64,000 bases of DNA from Schistocerca nitens (GCF_023898315.1 NC_064623.1:19419140-19483139); one strand, 5' to 3'; counted from the first letter of the stretch, positions 22,133 through 33,399 are shown. Notes: generated by a model not told the origin, from the letters alone. Numbers and translations: made by a program.

Positions 22133-22335
22133 GCCGGCCGCTGGTGGCCGAGGGGTTCTAGGCGCTTCAGTCTGGAACCGCGCTGCTGCTACGTTCGCAG
22201 GTTCGAATCCTGCCTCGGGCACGGATGTGTGTGATGTCCTTAGGTTAGTTAGGTTTAAGCAGTTCTAAGTTCTAGGGGACTGATGGCCTCAGATGTTGAG
22301 TCCCATAGTGCTCAGAGCCATTTGAACCATTTTTT
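22133..22335 (+). repeat. SINE family A, with 11 bp target duplication
   Basis: This is a complete head-to-tail copy ending in a short T run. ATCCCTTTTCT at 22122-22132 is repeated at 22336-22346. Confidence 0.96.
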
Positions 22336-22378
22336 ATCCCTTTTCTAATTCAGGCGTTTATAAAATGATTTCTAATGA

Positions 22379-22666
22379 TTGCTCTTATTACTATATGGGC
22401 CAAACTGGCAGGGTGACAGAGTAAGGCATAAAGATTTACTGGGAAAGAAGGACGGTAATGTGCACCACTTCACATTTGACGAAGATTTAGTCGTCACTAA
22501 TCATCCGACTAAAGATCTAGGAGAAATCGTAATTTTGTGTAAGGAGACTAAAGGATGGAAATTAGACTGTGTGAAGAAATGGAAATTTTCAAACTCACAC
22601 TCAGCAGGTATGGTCACACTGCGACGTGCCGGGGAAAGCAGTGTATTTAACACTAAATTCTTCTAG
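22379..22666 (+). CDS. Unrecognised open frame of 95 codons
   Basis: The frame begins MLLLLYGPNWQGDRVRHKDL and contains a mixed-composition middle (VHHFTFDEDLVVTNHPTKDL, GEIVILCKETKGWKLDCVKK) without low-complexity bias. I recognise no family. It has no partner exon or element ends that I can see and lies just downstream of a SINE. It may be chance, a degraded transposon gene or an exon. Confidence 0.2.
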   Translation: MLLLLYGPNWQGDRVRHKDLLGKKDGNVHHFTFDEDLVVTNHPTKDLGEIVILCKETKGWKLDCVKKWKFSNSHSAGMVTLRRAGESSVFNTKFF

Positions 22667-22669
22667 AAT

Positions 22670-24475
22670 CTTCATATATAAAGGATGCCCTAAGCCCCCC
22701 CTATTCTAACCCCGACTTTTGCTGTTGCACATGGATTAAAAAGAAACGCGAACTGACTGTAATCGACCCTGCAAGTGGAGTAGAAAAGAGTTTGGCACCT
22801 GCAATAATTTAATTTGATAAATAAGTTAAATAAAGGAAAGTTTCATTAACGTAGTGAGAAATGAAAGGGTTGCTCTACCGATTAACAGAATGAAAGTTCT
22901 GTCCAAAATAACAACATGATTTATTATGACTAAAATCAAAATAATAAACAAAACACATGAAACATTTTACAATACATCAAATTGGCTCAAATTAGATACT
23001 CAAATAAATGCTGTGAAGGTGAAGTTGTCCCTAAACTAGATTGTGACACTTATGACGGAGTGGTATGTGGAGCCAATTCCTTGCAACTCAAATCTTAAGA
23101 GAAACACACAGCCAACCCAACATTAATTGCTGCTACAGTAGTGAGAATTCAGACAATGAACACCCAAGACAGAACAAAGTTAGAAAAAGACGAACAGGCG
23201 CGCTCTGCTTAGCTCTGATTATCACCTAGGAAAATCCCTATCTGCCGGTGCTGCGGACATACATTACCAAACTGTCTTCTTAACTGCAAGAACACGATCT
23301 GGCGTACCGGAGGCGATGGCTGGTTGCTTCGACGTCCCGTCGTGGTGATGATAATGTCGCGAGTATAGCACGAAACTAATTAGCCTGGTCTGGTTGTTCC
23401 AGACTAAAGACTCCCTAGCAATACAAATGCGCCTCTGAGGGAGACAAAGAAGGCTCGCCACACAATCATTGACGGTACAGTGATTGATTTTAACAAGCAA
23501 AGTCACACTGTAACTCCGATTCAGTCAACTTTAGCCAAAACTGCTCAAGACAGACAACATAGGCCGCTTGTACGCAGAACGCTCAATTGCCAACTGAACT
23601 CGGAAAGTTACGTTGAAGTCGAAACTTCAGCAACTTCGTCAAACAGTTACACTTAAATAAAAGTATATTAGACAGCCAACGGAAGGCAGGCTGTCCAGAG
23701 CAGCGAGAGCTCAGTCTTGTAACCTACTCCGACCAAAAGGCGAGAGCCGACTCCCCACAAGAGCACTCGTACAAACCGACCACAGAACATTCCCGCCCCC
23801 ACGACAGTGGCCGCGGTTAACCGTTCCAATCAGCAACTCGAAAACCGGCGGAAAATTCCACTCTATTGCCGGAGCACTACCATTCCACCAATGGAGAGTC
23901 TTGGCGCCAATTTCTGCGCCGATTTTGCTACGTCACGGAGCTATGCCCTGAGCAAGCCAATCACAGTTACGATTTTGCAGAAAGCGCGGGAATTTGCCCG
24001 CCAAAACTGTCTGGGTAAACAAGTCATTCCCACGCCTCGATGGTAGCCCACCAGAAAGTGTTTTCGCTAAGTTTCTGCGAAGTAACGGAACCTCTAGCCC
24101 ATCCGCTACTTCAGGCCCCTGCGGGCGTGTCTTTTGACAATGTAGGCGTCTGGAAAGCATTCACTCGACTCCCTCACACCCGTCGGCTTACCCTTTCAAG
24201 ATCAGCGGAGCCCACCTGTCACCGGACCACCTGGGTGACGAGAGACACAGCGTGGGAAGTCCGCATGTGAAGGAATAGCAACTTTTCACCGCATGCAATT
24301 AGAGAGGAAAATCGTAAGATAGAAATATGAGAGGGGGCTCATGCCACCTCCCAACACGTTAATCGATCAGCTGTAACTTTCAAGTCGGCAGTTTTTTGAA
24401 AGTTTTGATCTGTACTTCAAACCGGTTAATGCAGTTGCAATTCGTTGGCTGCCACCACTTGTCATTCACTCTCAG
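22670..24475. other. Unassigned spacer
   Basis: No coding family was recognised. The part from 23700 to 24250 is richer in GC and resembles a repeat leader, but no ends or duplications are visible. Confidence 0.35.
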
Positions 24476-24489
24476 CAAATTTCTACTTT

Positions 24490-24858
24490 CTTCTTTTTTT
24501 TTGTGAGCCTTGTCCCGCGCCAACGCAGGGTCGGCCGTGTTATTACGGATTTGGCAGTGTTAGTTGCAGAGGGTGGCCGGATGACCTTCCTGCCGCCACA
24601 CTGAATCCTCCTGGATGTAAGAAGTGTACCCCAGCAGTCTGCGTCTAGTGTAATCCATAGAATAGTGCGAACCGGTTCAAATGTCAGTAGTCTAACTGAG
24701 GCGGAATATGAGGACCAGCCCAGTATTCGCCTAGCGGGATGTGGGAAACCGCCTAAAAAGCACATCCAGGATGGCCCACAGACCGGCCCTCGTCGTTAAT
24801 CCGCCAGGCGGATACGATCTGGGGCCGGCGCACCTACCCGAGTCTGGCTACTGATGGT
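24490..24858 (-). repeat. tRNA-derived SINE (family E), with 14 bp target duplication
   Basis: On the reverse strand it runs from CAGACTCGGGTAGGTGCGCC through a B-box-like GATCGTATCCGCC to an A-rich 3' end (T run at 24491-24502 on this strand). CAAATTTCTACTTT is found at 24476-24489 and again at 24859-24872. Its sequence is unrelated to family A. Confidence 0.85.
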
Positions 24859-24885
24859 CAAATTTCTACTTTTTCTTGTAAAATA

Positions 24886-26307
24886 CACTCCTGGAAATGG
24901 AAAAAAGAACACATTGACACCGGTGTGTCAGACCCACCATACTTGCTCCGGACACTGCGAGAGGGCTGTACAAGCAATGATCACACGCACGGCACAGCGG
25001 ACACACCAGGAACCGCGGTGTTGGCCGTCGAATGGCGCTAGCTGCGCAGCATTTGTGCACCGCCGCCGTCAGTGTCAGCCAGTTTGCCGTGGCATACGGA
25101 GCTCCATCGCAGTCTTTAACACTGGTAGCATGCCGCGACAGCGTGGACGTGAACCGTATGTGCAGTTGACGGACTTTGAGCGAGGGCGTATAGTGGGCAT
25201 GCGGGAGGCCGGGTGGACGTGCCGCCGAATTGCTCAACACGGGGGGCGTGAGGTCTCCACAGTACATCGATGTTGTCGCCAGTGGTCGGCGGAAGGTGCA
25301 CGTGCCCGTCGACCTGGGACCGGACCGCAGCGACGCACGGATGCACGCCAAGACTGTAGGATCCTACGCAGTGCCGTAGGGGACCGCACCGCCATTTCCC
25401 AGCAAATTAGGGACACTGTTGCTCCTGGGGTATCGGCGAGGACCATTCGCAACCGTCTCCATGAAGCTGGGCTACGGTCCCGCACACCGTTAGGCCGTCT
25501 TCCGCTCACGCCCCAACATCGTGCAGCCCGCCTCCAGTGGTGTCGCGACAGGCGTGAATGGAGGGACGAATGGAGACGTGTCGTCTTCAGCGATGAGAGT
25601 CGCTTCTGCCTTGGTGCCAATGATGGTCGTATGCGTGTTTGGCGCCGTGCAGGTGAGCGCCATAATCAGGACTGCATACGACCGAGGCACACAGGGCCAA
25701 CACCCGGCATCATGGTGTGGGGAGCGATCTCCTACACTGGCCGTACACCACTGGTGATCGTCGAGGGGACACTGAATAGTGCACGGTACATCCAAACCGT
25801 CATCGAACCCATCGTTCTACCATTCCTAGACCGGCAAGGGAACTTGCTGTTCCAACAGGACAATGCACGTCCGCATGTATCCCGTGCCACCCAACGTGCT
25901 CTAGAAGGTGTAAGTCAACTACCCTGGCCAGCAAGATCTCCGGATCTGTCCCCCATTGAGCATGTTTGGGACTGGATGAAGCGTCGTCTCACGCGGTCTG
26001 CACGTCCAGCACGAACGCTGGTCCAACTGAGGCGCCAGGTGGAAATGGCATGGCAAGCCGTTCCACAGGACTACATCCAGCATCTCTACGATCGTCTCCA
26101 TGGGAGAATAGCAGCCTGCATTGCTGCGAAAGGTGGATATACACTGTACTAGTGCCGACATTGTGCATGCTCTGTTGCCTGTGTCTATGTGCCTGTGGTT
26201 CTGTCAGTGTGATCATGTGATGTATCTGACCCCAGGAATGTGTCAATAAAGTTTCCCCTTCCTGGGACAATGAATTCACGGTGTTCTTATTTCAATTTCC
26301 AGGAGTG
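24886..26307 (+). mobile_element. Complete 1422 bp Tc1-like transposon, copy 1
   Basis: The ends are CACTCCTGGAAATGGAAAAA and the complement of TTTCAATTTCCAGGAGTG, imperfect inverted repeats of about 27 bp. TA dinucleotides flank it at 24884-24885 and 26308-26309. Two further copies of exactly the same length lie at 33400 and 51722. One long transposase gene fills most of it, and an AATAAA signal lies near the right end (26246). Confidence 0.97.
25130..26152 (+). CDS. Tc1-like transposase, intact 340 codons (copy 1)
   Basis: The enzyme excises the element and reinserts it at TA by binding the inverted repeats. I chose the ATG at 25130 (MPRQRGREPYVQL) because it gives the usual length for the family, although the frame is open upstream. 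Two helix-turn-helix motifs lie at about residues 12-50 and 75-115. The catalytic triad is D155 (FSDESRF), D244 (FQQDNARPH) and E277 (SPIEHVW). The D244-E277 gap is 32 residues by my count, shorter than Tc1's 34. Differences from the other two copies include a C for Y and a G for V in the first helix-turn-helix (WTCRRIAQHGG), which may weaken DNA binding. The frame is uninterrupted. Whether it is active cannot be told from sequence. Confidence 0.95.
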   Translation: MPRQRGREPYVQLTDFERGRIVGMREAGWTCRRIAQHGGREVSTVHRCCRQWSAEGARARRPGTGPQRRTDARQDCRILRSAVGDRTAISQQIRDTVAPGVSARTIRNRLHEAGLRSRTPLGRLPLTPQHRAARLQWCRDRREWRDEWRRVVFSDESRFCLGANDGRMRVWRRAGERHNQDCIRPRHTGPTPGIMVWGAISYTGRTPLVIVEGTLNSARYIQTVIEPIVLPFLDRQGNLLFQQDNARPHVSRATQRALEGVSQLPWPARSPDLSPIEHVWDWMKRRLTRSARPARTLVQLRRQVEMAWQAVPQDYIQHLYDRLHGRIAACIAAKGGYTLY

Positions 26308-26309
26308 TA

Positions 26310-26839
26310 TTTTACTTCTCTCTGTTTATCCTCCTTTCTACTGGTATGATTCGTATTTAAAGTATCACCTCCCCTTCTTCTGTACGTCCCATCGTCTCTC
26401 ATTTTTTTCTACCTGAAAGTTTTCTGAGTCTCTTTCTGATACAACGTGACGAATGATAGTTTACACTTTATCTGTTTGCAGTGCGCGTATGTTTTCGCTC
26501 AGGTACGCCACCTACCAGTGTTCGCTATTTCGAGCACTCCGACAACTTTGTCAGTCGCCGCATGGCACCAGCCGCATACAAGCTGTTTGACTAACTTTTA
26601 ACCCCGTGTACATTTTAATGTGAAGACTTTTACGCTTAGCCCACCTCCAATGGGATTGCTTTTTCATGGATTTCATTTGGTTTTTCCGAAGCTCATATGT
26701 ATCATGTTAGTTGACATGAGCTCCTTTGCTCTGAAATTTCTCATCGCCAATAAGTGATGTCATGTGTAAGTAATTTTTTTAATTATATTTTTATCCATCG
26801 GTTTTCTGAATCCATGGCACATCGATAACTCTTTTTAAC
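26310..26839. other. Unassigned spacer
   Basis: The spacer is AT-rich, with no gene or repeat recognised. Confidence 0.4.
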
Positions 26840-28553
26840 TGTTGTTGTTGCTGTGGTCTTCAGTCCTGAGACTGGTTTGATGCAGCTCTCGATGCTACTC
26901 TGTCCTGTGCAAGCTTCTTCATCTACCAGTACTCACTGCAACCTACATCCTTCTGAATCTGCTTAGTGTATTCATCTCTTGGTCTCCCTCTACGATTTTT
27001 ACCCTCCACGCTGCCCTCCAAGCCGGCCGCTGGTGGCCGAGCGGTTCTGGCGCTACAGTCTGGAACCGCGCGACCGCTACGGTCGCAGGTTCGAATCCTG
27101 CCTCGGGCATGGATGTGTGTGTTGTCCTTAGGTTAGTTAGGTTTAAGTAGTTCTAAGTTCTAGGGGACTTATGACCTCAGCAGTTGAGTCCCATAGTGCT
27201 CAGAGCCGTTTCGCTGCCCTCCAATACTAAACTGGTGATCCCTTCGTGCCTCAGAACATGTCCTACCAACCGATCCCTTCTTCTACTCAAGTTGTGCAAC
27301 AAACTCCTCTTCTCTCCACTTCTACTCAATGCCTCCTCATTAGTTATGTGATCTAGCCATCTAATCTTCAGCATTCTTCTGTATCACCACATTCCAAAAG
27401 CTTCTATTCTCTTTTTGTCCAAACTATTTCTCGTCCATGTTTCACTTCCATACATGGCTACACTACATACAAATACTTTCAGAAACGACTTCCTGACACT
27501 TAAATCTATACTCGATGTTAACAAATTTCAGAAACGCTTTCCTTGCCATTGCCAGTTTACATTTTATATCTTCTCTAATTCGACCATCATCAGTTATTTT
27601 GCTACCCCAAATAGCAAAACTCCTTTACTGCTTTAAATGTCTCATTTCCTAATCTAATTCCCTCAGCATGACCCGAGTTAACTCGAATACATTCTATTAT
27701 CCTCGTTTTGCTTTTGTTGATGTTCATCTCATATTCTCCTTTCAAGACACTGTCTATTCCGTTCAACTGCTCTTCCAAGTCCTTTGCTGACTCTGATAGA
27801 ATTACAATGTCATCGGCGAACCTTCAAGTTTTTATTTCTTCTCCATGGATTTAATACCTACTCCGAATTTTTATTTTATTTCCTTTACTAATTGCTCAGT
27901 ATATAGATTGAATAACACCGGGGATAGGGTACAACCCTGTCTCACTCCCTTCCCAACCACTGCTTCCCTTTCATGTTCCTCGTCTCTTATAACTGCCATC
28001 TGGTTTCTGTACAAATTGTAAATAGCCTTTCGCTCCCTGTATTTTACTCCTTCCACTCTCAGAATTCGAAAGAGATTATTCCAGTCAACATTGTTAAAAT
28101 CTTTCTCTAAGTCTACGAATGCAAGAAACGTAGGTTTGCCTTTCCTTAATCTTTCTTCTAAGATAAGTCGTAAGGTCAGTATTGCCTCACGTGTTCCAAT
28201 ATTTCTACGGAATCCAAACTGATCTTCCCCGAGGTCGGCTTCTAGCAGTTTTTCCATTCGTCTGTAAAGAATTCGCGTTAGTATTTTGCATCCGTGGCTT
28301 ATTAAACTGATTGTTCGGTAATTTTCACATCTCTCAACACCTGCTTTCTCTGGGATAGGAATTATTATATATTCTTCTTGAAGTGTGAGGGTATTTTGCC
28401 TGTGTCATGGATTTTGCTCACCAGGTGGTAGAGTTTGGTCAGGACTGGCTCTCCCAAGGCTGTCAGTAGTTCTAATGAAATGTCTACTCCAGGGGCCTTG
28501 TTTCGACTTAGGTCTTTCAGTATAGTGTGAAAAAATTTCCTCAATAGGTCCAT
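26840..28553 (-). mobile_element. RTE-type LINE, 5'-truncated, carrying a SINE
   Basis: The reverse strand runs from near the start of the RT (LKDLSRNKAPGVD) through IIIPIP, FLAFVDLEKDFNNVDW, VRQGCTLSPVLFNLY and the C-terminal RRMLKIRWLDHIT to the AAC-rich tail at the left end. It is interrupted by several frame changes and by the SINE at 27022-27211. No target duplication was found. The 5' end abuts a mariner end at 28554. Confidence 0.88.
27022..27211 (+). repeat. SINE family A inserted in the LINE, 13 bp duplication
   Basis: CGCTGCCCTCCAA, which is LINE sequence, occurs at 27009-27021 and 27212-27224. The SINE ends at GAGCCGTTT without a long tail. It is younger than the LINE copy. Confidence 0.96.
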
Positions 28554-28555
28554 GT

Positions 28556-28990
28556 ACGAGAGGAGATCGGAAAGTAACGCACAATATTTCTTTTCTCCCC
28601 TGGTACTGCATCTGGAATGTTAAAATTTGACGGCGACGGAGTTTGAAGTTCTGCCCTAAAGAGGTTACATTGGTTTTAAGTGCAGATCTAGCGAGAGGAG
28701 CCTGAACTACGAAACAAGCGCGGTGCTCATGTTACTGTCGTCAACTTGTGAACAGCAGCGAAGTGTCGCTCGATATTTGTGGGCCGAAGATCACAAACAG
28801 AGTGAAATTCACAGAGACATGACTGGCGTTTGTGAGGACGACTTCATGATCCGTGGCAGTATCTCCGGGTTTTGTGCGTACTTCCAAGAGGGCCGTGTGA
28901 ACCTCAATGATTTGCTACGCCTGTGGGCTGCCGCCTTTGGTTACGTTGCGTCGTGTTCTTCGTGACAAACGCCACAATATTATTGCTGAC
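28556..28990 (+). mobile_element. Mariner 5' end fragment
   Basis: It starts at a TIR-like CGAGAGGAGATCGGAAAGTA after TA. The reading frame from 28723 encodes a mariner N-terminus (STCEQQRSVARYLWAEDHKQ, then CAYFQEGRVNLNDL, the helix-turn-helix and linker). It stops after about 80 codons with loss of similarity. The catalytic domain is missing. Confidence 0.75.
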
Positions 28991-29003
28991 AGCGACAAAC
29001 TTC

Positions 29004-29118
29004 TTCACGTCCTGATTTAGGTTTCCCGTAATTTCCCTAAATCGCTCCGGGCAAATGCCGGGATGGTTCCTTTGACAGGGCACGGCTGACTTCCTTCCCC
29101 ATCCTTCCCTAATCTAAT
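29004..29118 (+). repeat. SINE family C, 5'-truncated
   Basis: It contains CCTGATTTAGG, ATTTCCCTAAATCGCTCC, GGGATGGTTCCTTTGA and CTTCCTTCCCCATCCTTCCC. These are shared with the fuller copies at 45346 and 53874. Confidence 0.85.
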
Positions 29119-29378
29119 GGTAGCGATCTTATTCACCGAGTTCAAATTTATTGGTGAGTTACTCTTTTAATAGGTCTTTTTTAACTTTCAAAATTTTTGG
29201 AGCATTGTGCTTTGTAAGAAATGCCTGCAACTCGGTTCCTGTCATCTTAATTCCAGATGGCAGATGCCAAAACATCATAGTAAATAAAGACATTTTATTT
29301 CGCGATCTAGACAGTTTTATTCATGAAATATTCACGAATATCACGGACTCATACTGGAATTAGAATTATACTAATACC

Positions 29379-29505
29379 TTCACGTGCTGACGGGTGTTGA
29401 TATATATCAACGGGGACAGGTGAAAATGTGTGCCCCCCCCCCCCCCCCCCGACAGGAACTCGAACCCGGGATCTCCTGCTTACATGGCAGACGCCCTATC
29501 CTTTT
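29379..29505 (-). repeat. tRNA-derived SINE (family F) fragment with poly-C run
   Basis: On the reverse strand it has a tRNA-like B-box segment (GGGTTCGAG) and a tail containing ATATATATCAAC. An 18-base C run lies at about 29433-29450. A further piece of the same family body appears to lie at 30051-30100. Confidence 0.65.
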
Positions 29506-29517
29506 CTTTTTATCGTT

Positions 29518-29659
29518 GTGTTTGGTTGTTGCGGACGTCACATGACATCCGTTTTTAAGTTCGTTTGTTGATCCTTTCACTCAGTTTTTTTCTTTTTTTT
29601 TTAATTACAGAAGCGAACCAGCTCTCTGACCGAACACGCTGAGCCACCATGCCGGCATT
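29518..29659 (-). repeat. tRNA-derived SINE (family G) copy
   Basis: The copy is bounded by GCCGGCATGGTGGCTCAGCG, a tRNA-like head on the reverse strand, and AT-rich sequence. TTTTTATCGTT at 29507-29517 and 29660-29670 is a likely target duplication. Confidence 0.6.
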
Positions 29660-29728
29660 TTTTTATCGTTTATTTATATACTTTTATTGTAAGGGCCGTA
29701 CTGACTCACAGACAAAGAACAAGTCATT

Positions 29729-29892
29729 GAAAATGGCTCTGAGCACTATGGGACTCAACTGCTGAGGTCATTAGCCCCGTAGAACTTAGAACTAGTTAAA
29801 CCTAACTAACCTAAGGACATCACAAACATCCATGCCCGAGGGAGGATTCGAACCTGCGACCGTAGCGGTCTTGCGGTTCCAGACTGCAGCGC
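29729..29892 (-). repeat. SINE family A, 5'-truncated, 13 bp duplication
   Basis: AGAACAAGTCATT is present at 29716-29728 and 29893-29905. The copy starts within the tRNA-like head, so the far end of the head is missing. Confidence 0.95.
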
Positions 29893-30050
29893 AGAACAAG
29901 TCATTCCTCAAGTGAATAATCTGCTCAACACCAATTATTGGAATTGTATCACTAAAGTAGTTGCATGTATCCCATTTCACAATGGAAGCCGCTGTTTTAT
30001 AGCTTATGTAGATTAAAAATAGACAAAGTTCTCGCTTTCCTGTCCTTCTT

Positions 30051-30100
30051 AGCCACCGAGGGCACAGAGGATACTACGACTGCAGGGACTCTCGCGCACA
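30051..30100 (-). repeat. Short remnant of SINE family F body
   Basis: AGCCACCGAGGGCACAGAGG reads as the continuation of the family F head that breaks off near 29505. The intervening sequence would then be later insertions. This is a tentative call. Confidence 0.4.
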
Positions 30101-30327
30101 GTACACTACAGTATAAGTACATACTGCAATTGGCTTCCTTTATTAATAAAATGAATTAATGCGCTTCTGATTGAGGTGGCGATAACATGTATATGCTTTC
30201 CATCTAATGCTGCTCACAGTTTATAATTTTCCAACTGTCTAACAGAACTTAGAAAATGTTTATTCATTTATCCTTTCTCCTAGGAAACTGAAGCAAACTA
30301 AAGTCATGTTAAGTTCTCCTTTTACAG

Positions 30328-30562
30328 GGAGAAGAAGAACCAGAGACTATATAATGGGTTCGCCAAAACTGCTGAAAAGAAGAAAGCCGCTTTTGATGAG
30401 ATGAAGAAGTGTACTAGGGCTCTGTAATAGATCAAAAGCTATGATTTGGACAAACATGAAACCTCCGTAGTTAATATGGCTCAGGAATTACAACAGATGC
30501 ACACTACACAAACAGCATGTGCTGAAAATTTCGACTGCACAGGCTGGTTTATGTGGCCATGA
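30328..30562 (+). pseudogene. Exon-like stretch of an unidentified coiled-coil protein, two stops
   Basis: A pyrimidine tract ending TTTTACAG at 30320-30327 looks like a 3' splice site. The following frame reads EKKNQRLYNGFAKTAEKKKA, then FDEMKKCTRAL, then TAA-TAG (30425-30430). It continues in the same frame with IKSYDLDKHETSVVNMAQEL and further residues to a stop at 30560. The two stops would be CAA-CAG (Q-Q) with two C-to-T changes. The composition is that of a helical coiled coil. It is unlike any transposon protein here, so it may be a decaying host exon or a retrocopy piece. I cannot name the gene. Confidence 0.4.
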
Positions 30563-30743
30563 AACGTAAAATCTTTTCCTTCTTCATCTCCTTGGCCGCT
30601 TCCACCGAGTCAACCAGCCAATCCAAACAGACTTGTACGAAGAGGGTGTAATGATAGTGGCACCACGAAGGCAGAAATGCGTTGAGAACATTGGTGGCCA
30701 TGTAGAAATGTAGTTAAAACATAAGTTCATTTGCGATTTTTTT

Positions 30744-31747
30744 GTAGACTGGTTTGATGCAGCTGTCCATGCTACTCTATCCTGTGCAAGCTTCTTCATC
30801 TCCCAGTACGTACTGCAACATACATGCTTCTGAATCTGCTTAGTGTATTCATCTCTTGGTCTCCCTCTACGATTTTTACCCTCCACGCTGCCCTCCAATA
30901 CTAAATTGGTGATCCCTTGATGCCTCAGGATACGCCCTAGCAACCGATCCCTTCTTCTAGTCATGTTGTGCCACAAACTCCTCTTCTCCCCAATTCTATT
31001 CAATATCACTTCGTTAGTTATGTGATCTACCCACCTAATCCTCAGTTTTCTTCCGTAGCATCACATTTCGAAAGCTTCTATTCTCTTCTTGTCTAAATTA
31101 TTTATCGTCCACGTTTCACTTCCATACATGGCTACACTCCATACAAATACTTTCAGAAACGACTTCCTGACACTTAAATCTATATTCGATATTAACAAAT
31201 TTCTCTTCTGCAGAAACGCTTTCCTTGCCATTGCCAGTGTACATTTTAAATCCTCTCTACTTCGACCATCATCAGTTATTTTGCTCCCCAAATAGCAAAC
31301 CTCATTTGCTAATTTAAGCGTCTCATTTCCTAACCTCATTCCCTCAGCATCACCCAATTTAATACGACTACATTCCATTATCCTCTTTTTGCTTTTGTTG
31401 ATGTTCATCTTATATCCTCCCTTCAAGACACTGTCCATTCCGTTCAACTGCTCTTCCAAGTCCTTTGCTTTCTCTGACAGAATTACAATGTCATCGGTGA
31501 ACCTCAAAGTTTTTATTTCTTTGCCATGGATTTTAATACCTACTCCGAATTTTTCTTTTGTTTCCTTCACTGCTTGCTCAATATACAGATTGAATAACAA
31601 TACGGAGAGGCTACAACTCTGTCTCACTCCCTTCCCAGCCACTGCTTCCCTTTCATGCCCCTCAACTCTTACAACTGCCATCTGGTTTCTGTACAAATTG
31701 TAAAGAGCCTTTCGCTCCCTGTATTTTACCCCTACCACCTTTAGAAA
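30744..31747 (-). mobile_element. RTE-type LINE remnant, truncated at both ends
   Basis: Reverse-strand frames (31061-31738 and 30584-31009) cover the RT palm (VRQSCSLSVLLFNLY, LRFTDDIVIL) and the C-terminal region (YGSETWTI, KNRRGRPRDEYTKQIQK). The 3' tail is missing and the 5' end stops at VGVKYRERKAL. The catalytic box reads F-T-D-D rather than F-A-D-D. A stop interrupts near 31060. Confidence 0.88.
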
Positions 31748-32629
31748 TTAGATTATTGTGTGTTATTTCTCATCTTCCATCGTACTTTTGGAGACAATTT
31801 TAGAGTTTTTGAAACCATGCTCATACTTTTATACCGGCAACTGGTTGGCTGAGTTCCCCATATCATACGTATTTGCACAGTTGTGGTAGGGGGGACGTGG
31901 TGGTCGCCGCCTCCTCCGGTTGACCTGTGGAGACCCTGGACTGCCTGCTGGCTGACGGGCGCCACGCCCCCCTGTCGCCGCCGTGTTTTGTTTTGCTTCC
32001 CCTGTCCGGCCGGCGCCGGACCCCCGCCGTCTTGGCGACAGAAACTAATTAATTAGCGCTGTTAATTGGCGGGGGTGGGTGCCCCTTAATGGGGGCGAGG
32101 CCCGGGCTTAGCCCCGTCCGCAAACACTGGGGGGGTGAGCTAATAGGGGTGAGTGTGTATGTGTGTGTGTCCTGGGGAGGGGGGAGGCGCTTTAGCCGGA
32201 GAGATCGGCAGGGTGCATCCACTGGGGCCATCCCTGTAAACACGGCGGCAGCGGGGGCGTAGGCCAGTCCGTACACGCGGAAACATTCGCAGCGACCACG
32301 AGGCCGGCGGTGTTTGCAAATTGGCGATGTAGCCGAGATGGCGATGGGGCGTTAACTGCCAAAGAGCGTGTGACACGTCTGCTGTATACAACGGATCTGT
32401 GTGACGAAACCGTCCGAGCGAGTACAGCGCGGCCCTGCAAAGTGCGGTATCTTGTCCAAGTTAAATTAACTCACACGCATCTAATATGGGGAAGTATTTC
32501 ATCTCTGGCACAGGCAATGCGAACTTGTCAGCCCACTTGCAGAAGTGGTTTGTGTCGTGTAATTATCTTACAGATGGTGGCAGTGTCCTGCACAGATAAG
32601 GCTGTTACTCGGTACAATAAAGAGATATA
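31748..32629. other. GC-rich unassigned segment
   Basis: The part from 31880 to 32440 is markedly GC-rich, with a (GT)n-like run at 32150-32170. No coding similarity was recognised on either strand. Confidence 0.35.
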
Positions 32630-33000
32630 CACTGGTGTGCAAAACGTAAGGCGAAAAATAATTTTGAAGTGTCACTGGCAAGTGTTACTGCTCTGCTACA
32701 GAACAGTACAGTACAGAAGGTAACTCAGAGAAATAAACAGTGAAACGAACAGAAATTACCCTTTTATTCAAAGACAATAATTATGCTGAGGTCACCGCTA
32801 TTTTTGGTGGTTACTAGGGCATTAAACAAAAGATAGGACATGGTTCTTGCGGGCATTCAAATGGAATGATATGGTGTGATGGTATGGCCCTCAACTACGT
32901 TCCCTCCGACTCAGAGTTGCAATACTAAAAGTTTTGGCTGGTTTCGTTGTCTAGGGCCTGGGATACGTAGTTGCCGCATTACAGCCCAAATACTGCTGAG
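32630..33000 (+). mobile_element. Possible Tc1-like transposon end
   Basis: CACTGGTGTGCAAAACGTAA after TA at 32628-32629 resembles a Tc1-type inverted repeat followed by an untranslated segment. No transposase domain or opposite end was found. Confidence 0.35.
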
Positions 33001-33397
33001 TCTACAGTATACGATAAGAATACACACATGAATCGAATGGTCGAAGGTTTCTGTCACTTGGCAATTGCTAATTATGAATTTAACATATACATTTATAAAT
33101 GAAAGATTGCAATTAAATAAAATCTGCAGGTACTATCTTAACGACTTTAAATGATAAGTACGATAGTAGAAGTACTTTTGAGAATGTGGTATATTTCTGA
33201 AAAACACTTATTGGTGTCGATGGTCCAGCAATTAAGTAAAACATAAGTTGAATAACAGGCAAACAATAGATTGCTACTGCACGTAATTAGCTACGAGTAA
33301 CAACATAGCCCGCGAGATATTCACTTTTGAACGTACACTACGTCTTCACTGTAGAAGCCACGGAAACCTCACAAGTGCACCAGTCGGCACTCGGAAA
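33001..33397. other. Unassigned spacer
   Basis: Nothing was recognised up to the TA target of the next transposon. Confidence 0.4.
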
Positions 33398-33399
33398 TA

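Noticed and set aside
25490-25795. Antisense and shifted frames repeated in all three 1422 bp transposons
   Set aside because: They recur only because the copies are near identical. They overlap the transposase and show no domain.
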